Assembly (NCBI GenBank): GCA_001604385.1
Contig: LVBK01000016.1
Span: forward strand, 62,001-126,000
DNA length: 64,000 nt
Source of the DNA: Spirochaetales bacterium Spiro_09
GTDB taxonomy: Bacteria; Spirochaetota; Spirochaetia; Treponematales; Treponemataceae
Direction: 5' to 3'
Shown one piece after another: positions 9,999-20,470 of this stretch (position 1 is its first letter; every line of letters starts with the position of its first letter). The notes beneath the pieces are model-generated. The model made no database searches. It was not told where the DNA came from and saw nothing but the letters and a program-made list of their open reading frames with translations. Made by a program: the position numbers and the translations under genes.

Positions 9999-11889
9999 TT
10001 TGATATCAGCGCTTGTTTTTTCCCTTGTTCCCCCGGTATTGTTTTACCGCCTTTTCTCGGGCGAAGGCCCGCTTCCGGTGCTGCTCGTCTGGGTCGCCGG
10101 CGCCGCGGTCTGTCTTGTACTGTCGTCGGATATCGGCCGCAAGAGCCCGACACAACCGAGTGTCCGACCGTATATACAACGACTAGTGAAAGTTGCGACT
10201 GCGACCATTCTGGGTGTCGGGGCACTGGTTATCCTTATCCAGGTCAATGTTGCCCGCCGGTCCCTTGCCGAGGCATGGCTTGTCCTGGCCCGCGAGGGCC
10301 GCGCCTTCGGGTTCTTTTCCTTTTTTGCGACCGAAATATACAGCCTGTTCCATCTGGGCGTACTTGCCTTTATTCTCTCACAGCGCGAAGCCTCCATACC
10401 CCGCCGGATTGTTTCCGGATTTTCGGCGCTTGTCGCGGTCAATGCCCTGTGCGCCGGTATCATTTCGGGCAACCAGTGGTTTCTCACCCTCGCGGGCGCT
10501 GGTGCCGTCTGTGTCTTTTTATTCCAGGGATCCGAGAACATTGTCAGGCGCATTGAAGCGTCCATTTTCCCGACGCTTCTGGCGGGACTACTTGCCCTTT
10601 CCATCGCGGCGCTCGGAGGCGCGGGTATTTCGATCATTTCAGTCAGATTCTGGCCGGACTTTACCCCGATTATCAATTCAATCGCGCCGACTTTGCCGCT
10701 TCTCCGCGACGTTCCCGGCTATGGCTACACCATCGGGGCCACGAATATGCCCCGCAGCGTCTTCCTGACCGAACGAACCCTCTACCGGGCCTTTGGCCAG
10801 CCGAATACCCGCTATTATTTGAAGGAAAGCACCTTAGGCAGGTGGACGGGAACCAGCTGGGAAGACGACCTTTCAAGCGGCCTTGAAATACCCGTACAAA
10901 AGGAAGGCGAGTGGGAGGGCCGCGACCGCTGGGAACGGGAAAACACCCTCAGCCTCATTCTGGCCGAGGACTTTTTCCCCCTCTTCCCCCTTCCCTCAGA
11001 CGCCCGGGCTGTCAGACTCTACGGTCGCGAGGCAGGAGACTTTACCGCCTTCGAAAACCGTGGCATCCGGTTTTCTCCCGGAGCAGAACGGGGCTTGACC
11101 GCGGAAATACTTGTCGGAAGAACCGAAGCGACACCCGCGGCGGACACGCACCGCGGCGGAAACGATCATGTTGATCCGGCGCTCAGCGCGCTCGCGACCG
11201 AATTACGCGCGAAAACAGAAAGTGATGAAGAATATCTACAGGCAATCCTTGCCCATCTGGGAACAGGTTTCACCTATGCGCAGGAAGCTGGCCGGCTCCC
11301 TGTCGACGCTGATCCGGTGTCCTGGTTTCTCTTTGAATCCCGAACCGGTTTTTGCCTCTATTACGCAAGCGCCTTTGTTCTTTTGGCCCGCAGCGAGGGA
11401 ATTCCGGCGAGGCTGGCAGAGGGTTACATTGTCGACATGGATGAATGGGGAGGCGCGGAAATCAGCGGCTTGCAGGCCCATGCCTGGCCCGAAGTATGGA
11501 ACGGAAGGGAATGGAACATATACGAGCCAACCCCGCCCTACGCGGGAGGCAGACAGCAAAATGAAGCGGAAGAAATTCAAGGCGATGAAGTGAGCGACAA
11601 AGCAGAAGAGCACACGAACCGCCGGGTGCAAGTCCTTGCGGCAGCGATCGTCGCTTCGGCTTTCCTGGTGCTATTCGTGCGAACTGTCTTTGTGACTCCC
11701 GACACACGGCTCAAGCGCCGGGCGCGCCGTCTGGTAAAACAGGCTGCCTCGCGGGGTGTTCTCCGCCCGGACAAAACCGGCTGGCTTGCCTGGGAAAAGG
11801 GGGCGTGCTCGGTCTTTACGGGAAAGAAGGCGGAACGGGCTATTGAAACCGCAAGGAAGATGATCCTCTTCCTCTATTCCAAAAGATAG
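9982..11889 (+). CDS. Transglutaminase-like membrane protein
   Basis: GTG start at 9982 preceded by ggaggtg; multiple TMs; FLFESRTGFCLYYASAFVLLARSEGIPARLAEGY catalytic Cys and HAWPEVW His motifs. Confidence 0.9.
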   Translation: MRFVRNLISALVFSLVPPVLFYRLFSGEGPLPVLLVWVAGAAVCLVLSSDIGRKSPTQPSVRPYIQRLVKVATATILGVGALVILIQVNVARRSLAEAWLVLAREGRAFGFFSFFATEIYSLFHLGVLAFILSQREASIPRRIVSGFSALVAVNALCAGIISGNQWFLTLAGAGAVCVFLFQGSENIVRRIEASIFPTLLAGLLALSIAALGGAGISIISVRFWPDFTPIINSIAPTLPLLRDVPGYGYTIGATNMPRSVFLTERTLYRAFGQPNTRYYLKESTLGRWTGTSWEDDLSSGLEIPVQKEGEWEGRDRWERENTLSLILAEDFFPLFPLPSDARAVRLYGREAGDFTAFENRGIRFSPGAERGLTAEILVGRTEATPAADTHRGGNDHVDPALSALATELRAKTESDEEYLQAILAHLGTGFTYAQEAGRLPVDADPVSWFLFESRTGFCLYYASAFVLLARSEGIPARLAEGYIVDMDEWGGAEISGLQAHAWPEVWNGREWNIYEPTPPYAGGRQQNEAEEIQGDEVSDKAEEHTNRRVQVLAAAIVASAFLVLFVRTVFVTPDTRLKRRARRLVKQAASRGVLRPDKTGWLAWEKGACSVFTGKKAERAIETARKMILFLYSKR

Positions 11890-11899
11890 GTACGCATCG

Positions 11900-12712
11900 T
11901 CAAATGCCGTCAGTGACCGAAATCCGCTCAACCGCCGTCGCGCGCGCGGTTTCGGGTTCTATATCGACCAACAGCCCCCGCAGGACGCCAGGGCCGGCAG
12001 CGGCTTCCATGCGGTACAGAACCTGGGTGATATTGCGCTTTATGGCCAAAGCCGGATCGACTCCGATTACCGAATTGGTGGCACCGGTCATACCAAGGTC
12101 GGTCATGTAGGCCGTACCGCCGGGAAGAATGCGTTCATCGGCCGTCTGCACATGGGTGTGCGTACCGACCACGGCGGTCGCCCGGGAATCCAGATAAAAA
12201 CCCAGGGCTTCCTTTTCCGCCGAGGATTCAGCGTGAAAATCTATGATCAGGGGTATCGGAAAGGCGCTTTCCGTCACGGAAAGGCGCTCGCAGGCGGCAT
12301 CGGCGGCACGGAACGGACAGTCAAGGGGACTCATATCCTCGCGTCCCTGTAAATTCAGTACCGCCCACTTTCGGCCCTCTTTCTCGAACACGGCAAACCC
12401 CCGACCGGGCACATGGGCCGGCGGAAAATTATCGGGTCGAAGCAATTCACTCATGCTGTCAAACAGCGGCCAGAAATCGCGTTTTTCGAAGGAATGATTC
12501 CCGCCGGTAATTACATCGACCCCGGCGTCAAGCAGTATCCGGGCATCGGAAGCGGAAAGCCCGATTCCGAGCGAGGCGTTTTCCCCGTTCATGACGCAAA
12601 AATCAACCGCGTTATCGCGCAAAAAGCCGGGAAGAAGGGAGCGGACACAGTCCAACCCCACGGAGTTGAATACATCCCCCCCAAGAAAGAGTCTGAGCTT
12701 GTTATTCTTCAT
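11900..12712 (-). CDS. YmdB-type metallophosphoesterase
   Basis: NGENASLGIGLS, DVITGGNHSFEK, DFHAESSAEK, GTHTHVQTADE motifs. Confidence 0.9.
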   Translation of the reverse strand: MKNNKLRLFLGGDVFNSVGLDCVRSLLPGFLRDNAVDFCVMNGENASLGIGLSASDARILLDAGVDVITGGNHSFEKRDFWPLFDSMSELLRPDNFPPAHVPGRGFAVFEKEGRKWAVLNLQGREDMSPLDCPFRAADAACERLSVTESAFPIPLIIDFHAESSAEKEALGFYLDSRATAVVGTHTHVQTADERILPGGTAYMTDLGMTGATNSVIGVDPALAIKRNITQVLYRMEAAAGPGVLRGLLVDIEPETARATAVERISVTDGI

Positions 12713-13415
12713 CGGTATAAATTGCCGTCCTCAGGCTGTTGATTATGCCCGTACGCCAGGGAACCTTGCGCGCTTCAAGGGCTGCGACTGTTTTTTCTAT
12801 GTCATAGGGTATACGGATTACGTCAAAAAATGATGCGTCGCTTTCCAGGGTCAGGATACCAAACGAAGCCCGATTGTCACGATCAAGCGGTTTTCCAAGG
12901 CTTCCCGGATTCAGGATGCGGGCCTTACGCACATGCTGGTCACGGGGGATATGCGTGTGACCGCACAGATAGATGGTGCGGTGGCTTGTATCCAGGTCAG
13001 CGGCCTCCAGCGTCAGTTCATCGGAGTCATGTCGGCCGTGAATCATGTCTATATGAAAGCCTTCAGCATCAAACTGGTGGCGTATTTTTAGTTTTCTGAG
13101 CCACTCAAGGTTGTCGGCTGAAAGCTGATCCCGGGTCCATCGGCTGTGCAAGACCCCCTCACGGCTGCCAAAATAGGGATTATGGTCCAGGGCGTGTTCG
13201 TTTATGACGTAGCGGTCATGATTTCCCGCAAGATAGACTTTTCCGGGATAGGAACGGAGAAGAGAGACAGTTTCGTCGGGAAAGGGACCGAGATTGACAT
13301 AATCCCCCAGAAAATAGACCGGAGCGTCACTCAGGGAATGCGTTTCGAGATATTCGAAAAAGGCCTCGAGGGCAGGCAGGTTGGCATGTATGTCCGAGAC
13401 CGCTACGATTTTCAT
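12702..13415 (-). CDS. Metallophosphoesterase (YfcE/calcineurin-like superfamily)
   Basis: AVSDIHANLPAL, GDYVNLGP, GNHDRY, CGHTHIP. Confidence 0.9.
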   Translation of the reverse strand: MKIVAVSDIHANLPALEAFFEYLETHSLSDAPVYFLGDYVNLGPFPDETVSLLRSYPGKVYLAGNHDRYVINEHALDHNPYFGSREGVLHSRWTRDQLSADNLEWLRKLKIRHQFDAEGFHIDMIHGRHDSDELTLEAADLDTSHRTIYLCGHTHIPRDQHVRKARILNPGSLGKPLDRDNRASFGILTLESDASFFDVIRIPYDIEKTVAALEARKVPWRTGIINSLRTAIYTDEE

Positions 13416-13471
13416 CAGCCTCAGTATAAACCAGCTTGCCGGTCTTTTCAATCAGAGTTATAGTGAGCCCC

Positions 13472-14347
13472 ATGCAGTGCGTTTTCCGCCGTCATGCCAT
13501 GCCAATAATCGTATCAGTTTGCTTGTACTCCAGCCTCCTTCTATCCTGCCGCGCAAGCGCCCGCCAGGAAAATACCGGGGACGGCATTCGCATTGCGACC
13601 CTGGCACCCGCACTTACCTCGATAGTCTGCGACCTCGGTCTTTCATCCCGGCTCGTCGCGGTTGATAACTGGTCTGAGTCTCCAGCGAACGGCCCGCTTG
13701 TTCTTGACATGATGAATCCTGACGTAGAGCAGCTTGCAGCCATAGAGGCAGACATTCTTTTTGTATCTACCATGACCCGGGCAGGAACCTCGAAAGACCC
13801 CTTCAAGCCGCTGTCGGACACCGGAATCCGGGTGGAATATATAGATAATCCGGTGACCATCGAGGAAATCCGGGAACTGACGCGTTTCATGGCGGGCATC
13901 CTCGAGCGGGAAGAGGAAGCAGAACGGCTGATAACCGCCATGGATGGCGAGATTCAGCGAGTCAGCGCCATTACCTCAGCCATTCCCGCTGACAAGCGCC
14001 TGAGTGTCGTCTTTGAAATATCGCCCGCGCCCTGGCTCTATACCTTCGGAAAGGGTGTGTATCTGAACGAGGTTCTCGAACTTGCCGGGGCGGTCAATAT
14101 TTTCGCCGACCAGTCGGGGTGGATAGGTGTCAGCGCGGAAGCGGTGGCAGAACGGGACCCCGACGTTATACTGACGAATGCCGGCAGCCCGGAAGAAATC
14201 ATGAGCCGCCCCGGATGGAAAGAACTCAAGGCCGTCCGGAACGCTCGCGTGTATGCGATTGACCGCGACGCAAGCTCCCAGCCGACACCCGCTGTCGTGC
14301 GCGCGCTGGCGCAAATTGCGGAGGTACTCTATCCGGACCTTTTCTAG
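13472..14347 (+). CDS. Fe3+-siderophore/cobalamin-type ABC transporter substrate-binding lipoprotein
   Basis: Lipobox LLLSC; LAPALTSIVCDLGLSSRLVAVDNWS typical of PBP2_BtuF/FecB proteins; followed by FecCD permease and ATPase. Confidence 0.9.
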   Translation: MQCVFRRHAMPIIVSVCLYSSLLLSCRASARQENTGDGIRIATLAPALTSIVCDLGLSSRLVAVDNWSESPANGPLVLDMMNPDVEQLAAIEADILFVSTMTRAGTSKDPFKPLSDTGIRVEYIDNPVTIEEIRELTRFMAGILEREEEAERLITAMDGEIQRVSAITSAIPADKRLSVVFEISPAPWLYTFGKGVYLNEVLELAGAVNIFADQSGWIGVSAEAVAERDPDVILTNAGSPEEIMSRPGWKELKAVRNARVYAIDRDASSQPTPAVVRALAQIAEVLYPDLF

Positions 14348-14357
14348 TGCAAGACAC

Positions 14358-15380
14358 ATGACAAGTATAATCGCCGCATTCTCTATACTCAGCATAATCG
14401 CGGCAACGATTACCGGTTCGGTGGTTTTCGGGGCCGGCGAGCTGATAGACATTATCAGGTCGGCGGTAAGCGGTGCACCGCTTCCGGCAGGAATCACGGC
14501 AGGACGGGCCGGAATCATAGTCAACCTCCGGTTGCCCCGGGTTCTCCTTGCCTGGATCGCCGGAGCAGGGCTTTCGGCAAGCGGCGCCATCATGCAATCC
14601 GTGCTTAAAAACCCCCTCGCCTCGTCCTTCACCCTGGGCGTTTCGGCCGGAGCCTCCTTCGGCGCGGGCCTGGTCATTCTCGGGTCCACCGCGATACCCG
14701 CCCTGGCGTTTATTCCGCAGATCGCGTCGGTTCCGCTTGCGGGTTTTTTGTTCAGTCTGTTATCGATAGTTGTCGTTTTGCGCTTTTCCTCCGCAATCGA
14801 CTCCCGCCTTGACAACACCACGATCATTCTTTCCGGCATGATTTTTTCCCTCTTCATCAATGCCCTGCTGACCCTGCTTTCGGCCCTTGCACGCCAGGAA
14901 ATGAACCGCCTCGTACTGTGGCAAATGGGAAGTTTTGCGCTTAAGGGATGGCAACCGGTCATGCTCCTTTTCCCGCTGGTCAGCGCAGGATGCGTCATTG
15001 CGGCCCTGTTTGGCAGGCAGCTGGACATTCTGACCTTCGGCGACGATGAAGCGGTTTCGATGGGAGTCGCCGCGCCGACGGCAAAAAGCGCCCTTATCGC
15101 CCTTGCGTCGGTCATAACCGGCTGTATTGTCTCGTTTACCGGAGTCATCGGCTTTGTGGATCTTGCCGTTCCCCACCTCGTGCGCCGCCTTGCCGGCCCC
15201 GCCCACCGCAGGCTCATCCCCCTCTCGGCCCTTACCGGGGGCGCCTTTATGGTATGTGCCGACCTTGTCTCGCGAACCGCTCTTCCCCCGCTCGATATCC
15301 CGGTGGGCGCCATTACCGCAATCCTGGGAGCGCCCCTTTTTGCCTGGATTTTTTTCACCTCGGGGAAACAAAAAGCATGA
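14358..15380 (+). CDS. FecCD-family ABC transporter permease
   Basis: LRLPRVLLAWIAGAGLSASGAIMQSVLKNPLASSFTLGVSAGASFGA, GFVDLAVPHLVRRL. Confidence 0.95.
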   Translation: MTSIIAAFSILSIIAATITGSVVFGAGELIDIIRSAVSGAPLPAGITAGRAGIIVNLRLPRVLLAWIAGAGLSASGAIMQSVLKNPLASSFTLGVSAGASFGAGLVILGSTAIPALAFIPQIASVPLAGFLFSLLSIVVVLRFSSAIDSRLDNTTIILSGMIFSLFINALLTLLSALARQEMNRLVLWQMGSFALKGWQPVMLLFPLVSAGCVIAALFGRQLDILTFGDDEAVSMGVAAPTAKSALIALASVITGCIVSFTGVIGFVDLAVPHLVRRLAGPAHRRLIPLSALTGGAFMVCADLVSRTALPPLDIPVGAITAILGAPLFAWIFFTSGKQKA

Positions 15381-16147
15381 GCGAACCGGACATCATGATC
15401 AGGGCGTGCGGCCTGCATGCGGGATACGGCACTGGCCGAACCTACCTCCCTGCCATAGAAGACATATCCTTTGATCTTGAAAAAGGTCACCGTCTTGCCG
15501 TTATCGGACCAAACGGCTGCGGGAAAACGACCCTTCTGCGGGTACTCTCGGGAGCCATCGCCTGGAAGGGCTCGCTGTGGATAGCGGGATCCGACCGCTC
15601 CCGCATGAAAGCCCGCAGGGCGGCGCTCGACACCGCCCTGCTGTCCCAACTGAGCACCTCGTATTTTCCCTATACCGTCCGCCAGACGGTCGAAATGGGC
15701 CGGTATGCGGCGATCAAGGCCAGCAAAAGGCAATCATCGCGGGACGGAAAACAGTCGATAGATCGTCTTCTTGCCTCCTGCGGCATAGAAGACCTGGCGG
15801 AGCGACAGCTCCCCACCCTTTCGGGAGGACAGCTCCAGCGGGTTTTTTTAGCGCGAACGCTCGCCCAGGAACCCCGCGTGCTGCTCCTGGATGAACCAAC
15901 CAACCACCTTGACTTTCAATATCAAACCTCGCTTCTCGCCCTGGTCCGATCGACTGGACTGACCACGGTTGCGGTCTTTCATGACCTGGCCCTGGCCTTC
16001 GATTTTGCTGACTCGATCCTGCTGATGGAAGCCGGCCGACTGGTGTGCCGGGGAAGTGCGCAGGAGCTTGCTCATTCAAACGAACTGAACCGGGTCTACG
16101 GCATGGACATTGCCGCTCGCATGCGCAATCTTTTACAAAACTGGTAA
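15377..16147 (+). CDS. ABC transporter ATP-binding protein (FecE/BtuD-like)
   Basis: GPNGCGKTTLLR, LSGGQLQRVFLARTLAQEPRVLLLDEPTNHLD; ATGA overlap with permease. Confidence 0.95.
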   Translation: MSEPDIMIRACGLHAGYGTGRTYLPAIEDISFDLEKGHRLAVIGPNGCGKTTLLRVLSGAIAWKGSLWIAGSDRSRMKARRAALDTALLSQLSTSYFPYTVRQTVEMGRYAAIKASKRQSSRDGKQSIDRLLASCGIEDLAERQLPTLSGGQLQRVFLARTLAQEPRVLLLDEPTNHLDFQYQTSLLALVRSTGLTTVAVFHDLALAFDFADSILLMEAGRLVCRGSAQELAHSNELNRVYGMDIAARMRNLLQNW

Positions 16148-16167
16148 AATCTGTTATCTTTCAGCCT

Positions 16168-16524
16168 ATGACAGTACGCGACATAGTAGAAAATCTTCCG
16201 GCCCATGTCGTGACCGGTTCGGACGGCTACCGGGATTTAGAAATCGGCAAGGTGCTTGCCGGGGATATGATGAGCGACATGCTGGTATCCCTGGATTCGG
16301 ACGCCCTGCTCGTTACCAGCCTCGCGACCGAACAGACTGTCCGGTGCGCCGACATGATCGGCGCGTCCGTCATCCTGCTGGTGAACGACAAGCTGCCCCT
16401 TCCGGAGATGAAAACCATCGCAGAAGACTGCGGCATCACCATTCTTGCCACCCCCATGCCCATGTACGAGTCCTGTCTGACCTTGGGTTTCCTGCAAAGC
16501 ACGCGCCACAATGCAGACAGCTGA
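16168..16524 (+). CDS. DRTGG-domain-like small protein
   Basis: MTVRDIVENLPAHVVTGSDGYRDLEIGKVLAGDMMSDML pattern, similar to DRTGG proteins. Confidence 0.65.
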   Translation: MTVRDIVENLPAHVVTGSDGYRDLEIGKVLAGDMMSDMLVSLDSDALLVTSLATEQTVRCADMIGASVILLVNDKLPLPEMKTIAEDCGITILATPMPMYESCLTLGFLQSTRHNADS

Positions 16525-17683
16525 ATTTTCCCTGACCGGCCTTGTCTCGGCCAGTCTGTCGGATCCGGTACACAAAGACACCGATACGCGCGTGCGGATA
16601 CGATCCCTCGATCCGGACGGGAACCGGTATCAAATAGAGCGATTCCGCGATAACAAGGCGTATCACGAAAACATGAACGCGCACGAACTGGCAGCCCGCT
16701 TTGCGGAACTGTTCCCCCTCGTGTTCAGGCAGGCCGTATGTACCTTCATCGATCATGACATTCATGCCCGCTCAAGCAAAAAAGGGACCGTTACGGTAAA
16801 ACGCACGGAAAGAAAAGAGTCAACCGCGTGCCTGGTCGAAACCCTTTCGCACAACCGGCAAAAAAAGTATCTCTTGCCCGAGGGCATACCCCTGCCGTTT
16901 TTGCGGGAACTTGGCGTCTGCGCCGCCGACGGTAAAATTATCGCCGCAAAATATGACAAGTTCAGGCAGATCAATCGGTTTCTGGAATTTATAGAGGATA
17001 TCAGCGGGGAACTTGCCGCAATTGTCCGGGAAACGGGCGGAAAGGAATTGACCATTGTCGATTTCGGATGCGGCAAGTCGTATCTTACCTTCGCGGCGTA
17101 CTGGTATTTGCATGAGCAAAAAGGGCTACCCGTCACGATAGTCGGCCTTGACCTTAAAGAGGATGTCATTGAACGCTGCAACACGCTTGCCCTGTCCTGC
17201 GGTTACCGAAAGCTCTTCTTCGAAGTGGGGGACATAGCGGGCTACCGCGGCCTTGACAAGGCGGATATGGTAATCTCGCTTCATGCCTGCGATACCGCGA
17301 CCGATTTCGCCCTTGCCCAGGCCATAGCCTGGAAAGCCAGGGTTATCATGGCGGTTCCCTGCTGCCAGCATGAACTGAACGGCCTTCTTGCGGAGCACAA
17401 CGCTCCACCCCCGCTTGAAGCCGCCTTCCGGCACGGCTTGATACGGGAACGCATGGCCGCCCTCCTGACCGACTCGCTGCGGGCATCGCTTCTTGAACAG
17501 GCAGGCTACCGGGTTCAGATTCTCGAGTTTATCGATATGTCGCATACACCGAAAAACGTATTGATCCGCGCGGTGCGGGGTCCCGTACGCCAGGGAGCGA
17601 AACGGGAATACGAAGACCTGAGCGCCTTTTTGGGTCACAAGCTGACCCTAGAGCGCTCGCTCGCATCAAAGGCACACAACTGA
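16511..17683 (+). CDS. SAM-dependent methyltransferase
   Basis: TIVDFGCGKSYLTFAAYWYL motif I, DMVISLHACDTATDFALAQAI. Confidence 0.85.
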   Translation: MQTAEFSLTGLVSASLSDPVHKDTDTRVRIRSLDPDGNRYQIERFRDNKAYHENMNAHELAARFAELFPLVFRQAVCTFIDHDIHARSSKKGTVTVKRTERKESTACLVETLSHNRQKKYLLPEGIPLPFLRELGVCAADGKIIAAKYDKFRQINRFLEFIEDISGELAAIVRETGGKELTIVDFGCGKSYLTFAAYWYLHEQKGLPVTIVGLDLKEDVIERCNTLALSCGYRKLFFEVGDIAGYRGLDKADMVISLHACDTATDFALAQAIAWKARVIMAVPCCQHELNGLLAEHNAPPPLEAAFRHGLIRERMAALLTDSLRASLLEQAGYRVQILEFIDMSHTPKNVLIRAVRGPVRQGAKREYEDLSAFLGHKLTLERSLASKAHN

Positions 17684-17699
17684 GGGAGATACACAGGCT

Positions 17700-18809
17700 A
17701 TGGCAAAGATATTGGTGGGCATGAGCGGCGGAGTTGACAGCTCGGTCGCGGCAAAGCTCCTGGTCGACGCGGGACACGAAGTTGCCGGCGTCACACTAAA
17801 ACTGTTTTCGGAGGCGGACATACACATACCCGAGGGCGCGACCAGAACCTGCTGCGCGCTTTCTGATGTGGAGGACGCCCGGGCGGTTGCCTACAAGCTG
17901 GGAATTGACCATTTTGTCTTCAATTTTCGGGAGCTGTTCACGGAAAAGGTAATCGGCCGCTTTATCGACACCTATCTTGAGGGAGCCACGCCCAATCCCT
18001 GCATCGACTGCAACCGGTTCATCAAGTTCGATAAGCTGATAGAACGGGCCCTGCTCCTTGGCTATGACTATGTCGCGACCGGTCACTACTCAATCATTAC
18101 CACCGACCCGGCGAGCGGCCGCTACCTCCTTGAACGGGGAACCGATCTGTCAAAAGATCAAAGCTATGTGCTGTATGCCCTGACCCAGGAACAACTGGCG
18201 CACACCCTCTTCCCGCTTGGCGGCATGGACAAAATCTCCGTGCGCCGCATTGCCGAGGAAGCAGGTCTGGTCAATGCCCGAAAACCCGACAGCCAGGACA
18301 TTTGTTTTGTTCCCGACGGGGATTATTCATCCTTTATAGACCGCATGGCACCCGGCAGGGTACAGGGCGGCAAGTTTATCGACACGGCCGGAACGGAAAT
18401 CGGCGAACACCGGGGAATAACCCGGTACACCATCGGGCAGCGACGGGGCATTGCCGCCGCCTTCGGCAAGCCCATGTACGTCGCGGCAAAAAACGCCGCA
18501 GACAACACGGTAACCCTCGGGGAAAACCATGAATTGCTGGCCGGAAGCCTCATTGCCTCGGATATCAACCTCATTTCGATCGATTCACTCAGGAATCCTT
18601 TGCGGGTCACCGCGAAAATACGTTATAATCAGACAGAGCAGGATGCGGTACTGTATCCGCTTGACAACGGCGAAATGCGCGTTGTCTTCGCGCAGGCACA
18701 GCGCGCGGTCGCTCCCGGACAGGCAGTTGTCTTCTATTCGGGAAATACCGTGGTTGGCGGCGGCACAATCGTTCGAGCAGAAGGGCTTCACGGAGGAATA
18801 CAGGCATGA
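17700..18809 (+). CDS. mnmA: tRNA-specific 2-thiouridylase MnmA
   Basis: GMSGGVDSSVAAKLL, TPNPCIDCNRFIKFD, DLSKDQSYVLY, DSQDICFVPDGDY. Confidence 0.97.
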   Translation: MAKILVGMSGGVDSSVAAKLLVDAGHEVAGVTLKLFSEADIHIPEGATRTCCALSDVEDARAVAYKLGIDHFVFNFRELFTEKVIGRFIDTYLEGATPNPCIDCNRFIKFDKLIERALLLGYDYVATGHYSIITTDPASGRYLLERGTDLSKDQSYVLYALTQEQLAHTLFPLGGMDKISVRRIAEEAGLVNARKPDSQDICFVPDGDYSSFIDRMAPGRVQGGKFIDTAGTEIGEHRGITRYTIGQRRGIAAAFGKPMYVAAKNAADNTVTLGENHELLAGSLIASDINLISIDSLRNPLRVTAKIRYNQTEQDAVLYPLDNGEMRVVFAQAQRAVAPGQAVVFYSGNTVVGGGTIVRAEGLHGGIQA

Positions 18810-19579
18810 ATGAAGAAGATATCACGGGAAAAGTTCTGTACCAGGATGATAACCATACCTTTATATGGCTGGGCGGCGAAGGAAAATACCGCAAGGGCGT
18901 CATCCAAACCATGCAATACCTGATTATCGACAACGGACGGGGAACGCTCCTTGACCCGGGAGGGGTACACCTTTTTTCGCGCGTCGTGGCCGCGGTCAGC
19001 CGCTACATATCGATAGACAAAATCGACACCATATTCTTTTCACACCAGGACCCTGACGTGTCCTCGGGAATCGCCCTGTGGCTCGGAGTAACAAAGGCCA
19101 AGGTCTATGTTTCCGCGCTCTGGACGCGTTTTTTACCCCATTTCGGCATCGTCGACACCAGCAGGGTTCTGCCCATCGAAGACAAGGGCAGCTCGCTGAG
19201 CCTTCCCTCCGGCGCCGTCCTGAAATTCGTGCCGGCTCACTTTATGCATTCGTGCGGCCAGTTTGGCGTCTTTGACACCCGGTCAAAGATCCTGTTTACC
19301 GGAGACATCGGAGCCGCGGTCTTTGACGATGACAACGAGACGGTCTTTGTGGACGATTTCGAGAAACACCGGCCGCTGGTGGAGCCCTTCCATACCCGTT
19401 ATATCGCGTCCAATATCGTCGCGAAAAAATGGTGTTCCATTGTCTCGGCGTTGAATCCCGCCATGATCGCCCCGCAGCACGGGGCAATATACCGGGGTGA
19501 ATCGGTCAGACAATTTTTGTCCTGGCTTTCGAACCTGCGTTGCGGCGTGGATATTGCCGACAAGATTTTTGGCGTTTGA
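18806..19579 (+). CDS. Metallo-beta-lactamase-fold di-iron protein, ODP-like (FprA/ROO-related oxygen-binding protein)
   Basis: FFSHQDPDVSSG, PAHFMHSCGQFGVFD, LFTGDIGAAV, PQHGAIYRG metal-ligand motifs; flavodoxin domain absent; directly followed by a soluble MCP. Confidence 0.85.
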   Translation: MNEEDITGKVLYQDDNHTFIWLGGEGKYRKGVIQTMQYLIIDNGRGTLLDPGGVHLFSRVVAAVSRYISIDKIDTIFFSHQDPDVSSGIALWLGVTKAKVYVSALWTRFLPHFGIVDTSRVLPIEDKGSSLSLPSGAVLKFVPAHFMHSCGQFGVFDTRSKILFTGDIGAAVFDDDNETVFVDDFEKHRPLVEPFHTRYIASNIVAKKWCSIVSALNPAMIAPQHGAIYRGESVRQFLSWLSNLRCGVDIADKIFGV

Positions 19580-19596
19580 CAGTCACCGGAGGCTCC

Positions 19597-20454
19597 ATGG
19601 ACACACACGAACTGGCAGATAACTATAGCGACGCGCTCAAACGGTTCAGCGTCGGCTACAACAAAAGCATTATTCTCAATTCGGTAACGCTGCATTCGCT
19701 GGAAATACTGGATCAAGCGATGGATCAGGTCGAGACGGGACTCAATACCATCGTCAGCGCCTTCGAGGAAATGCGCGCAACCAGTTCGAGCACCTCCGAA
19801 AACGCGAACCGAATCGATTCAATGATGGGGGAAATTCTCGCGAAAAACAGCGCGATGGACAGCGGGATTGCCGAGCGCATGAAAGAAATCGAGCACGCGG
19901 CAAGCAACGCCAAGTCCATCGCCCTGCTCTTCGAGGACCTCAAGGAAAAAACAAAGGATGTCGCCGGGATCACCGGCTCCATCCAGGACGTTTCGGACCG
20001 CACCGGTATTCTTGCCATCAATGCCTCCATCGAAGCCGCACGGGCAGGCACCGTCGGCCGCGGCTTCCGCATAATCGCGAACGAGGTACGCACCCTGGCT
20101 ATCCAGACCGGCGACTTCGCAAAGCAAATAGAATCAAACTTGGGCGAATTTCAGACCGCAGTCGAATCCATCAACAAGCAAATGAGCCAGTTCACCGAAC
20201 TCTTCTCCCGCTTCAAGATGTCTTTCAGCGAAGTGCTTGCGAACTTTAACGAGAACGCGCGCACCATCAACGAAGCCGGAGACTCCCTGTCGCACATCAC
20301 CTCCGCCATCCGGGAGGAAGCGGCAGCCCTGACAGACGGTCTGAGCTCGCTCGAAACCGTCAACGACTCCATGCGCGACACCCACGCAATTCTTGAAGTC
20401 ATCCAGTCAACCCACACCTCTATCGACAGCCTGCTCGAAAAGGCGAACGACTAG
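19597..20454 (+). CDS. Soluble methyl-accepting chemotaxis protein (no TM segments)
   Basis: Hairpin-tip VSDRTGILAINASIEAARAGTVGRGFRIIANEVRTLA; no hydrophobic TM stretch. Confidence 0.93.
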   Translation: MDTHELADNYSDALKRFSVGYNKSIILNSVTLHSLEILDQAMDQVETGLNTIVSAFEEMRATSSSTSENANRIDSMMGEILAKNSAMDSGIAERMKEIEHAASNAKSIALLFEDLKEKTKDVAGITGSIQDVSDRTGILAINASIEAARAGTVGRGFRIIANEVRTLAIQTGDFAKQIESNLGEFQTAVESINKQMSQFTELFSRFKMSFSEVLANFNENARTINEAGDSLSHITSAIREEAAALTDGLSSLETVNDSMRDTHAILEVIQSTHTSIDSLLEKAND

Positions 20455-20470
20455 CGGAATCTTGCCGGTT

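Noticed and set aside
13976-15733. 585-aa minus-strand ORF
   Set aside because: Antisense to well-supported FecB/FecCD/ATPase genes; low-complexity Arg/Ala/Pro-rich shadow translation.
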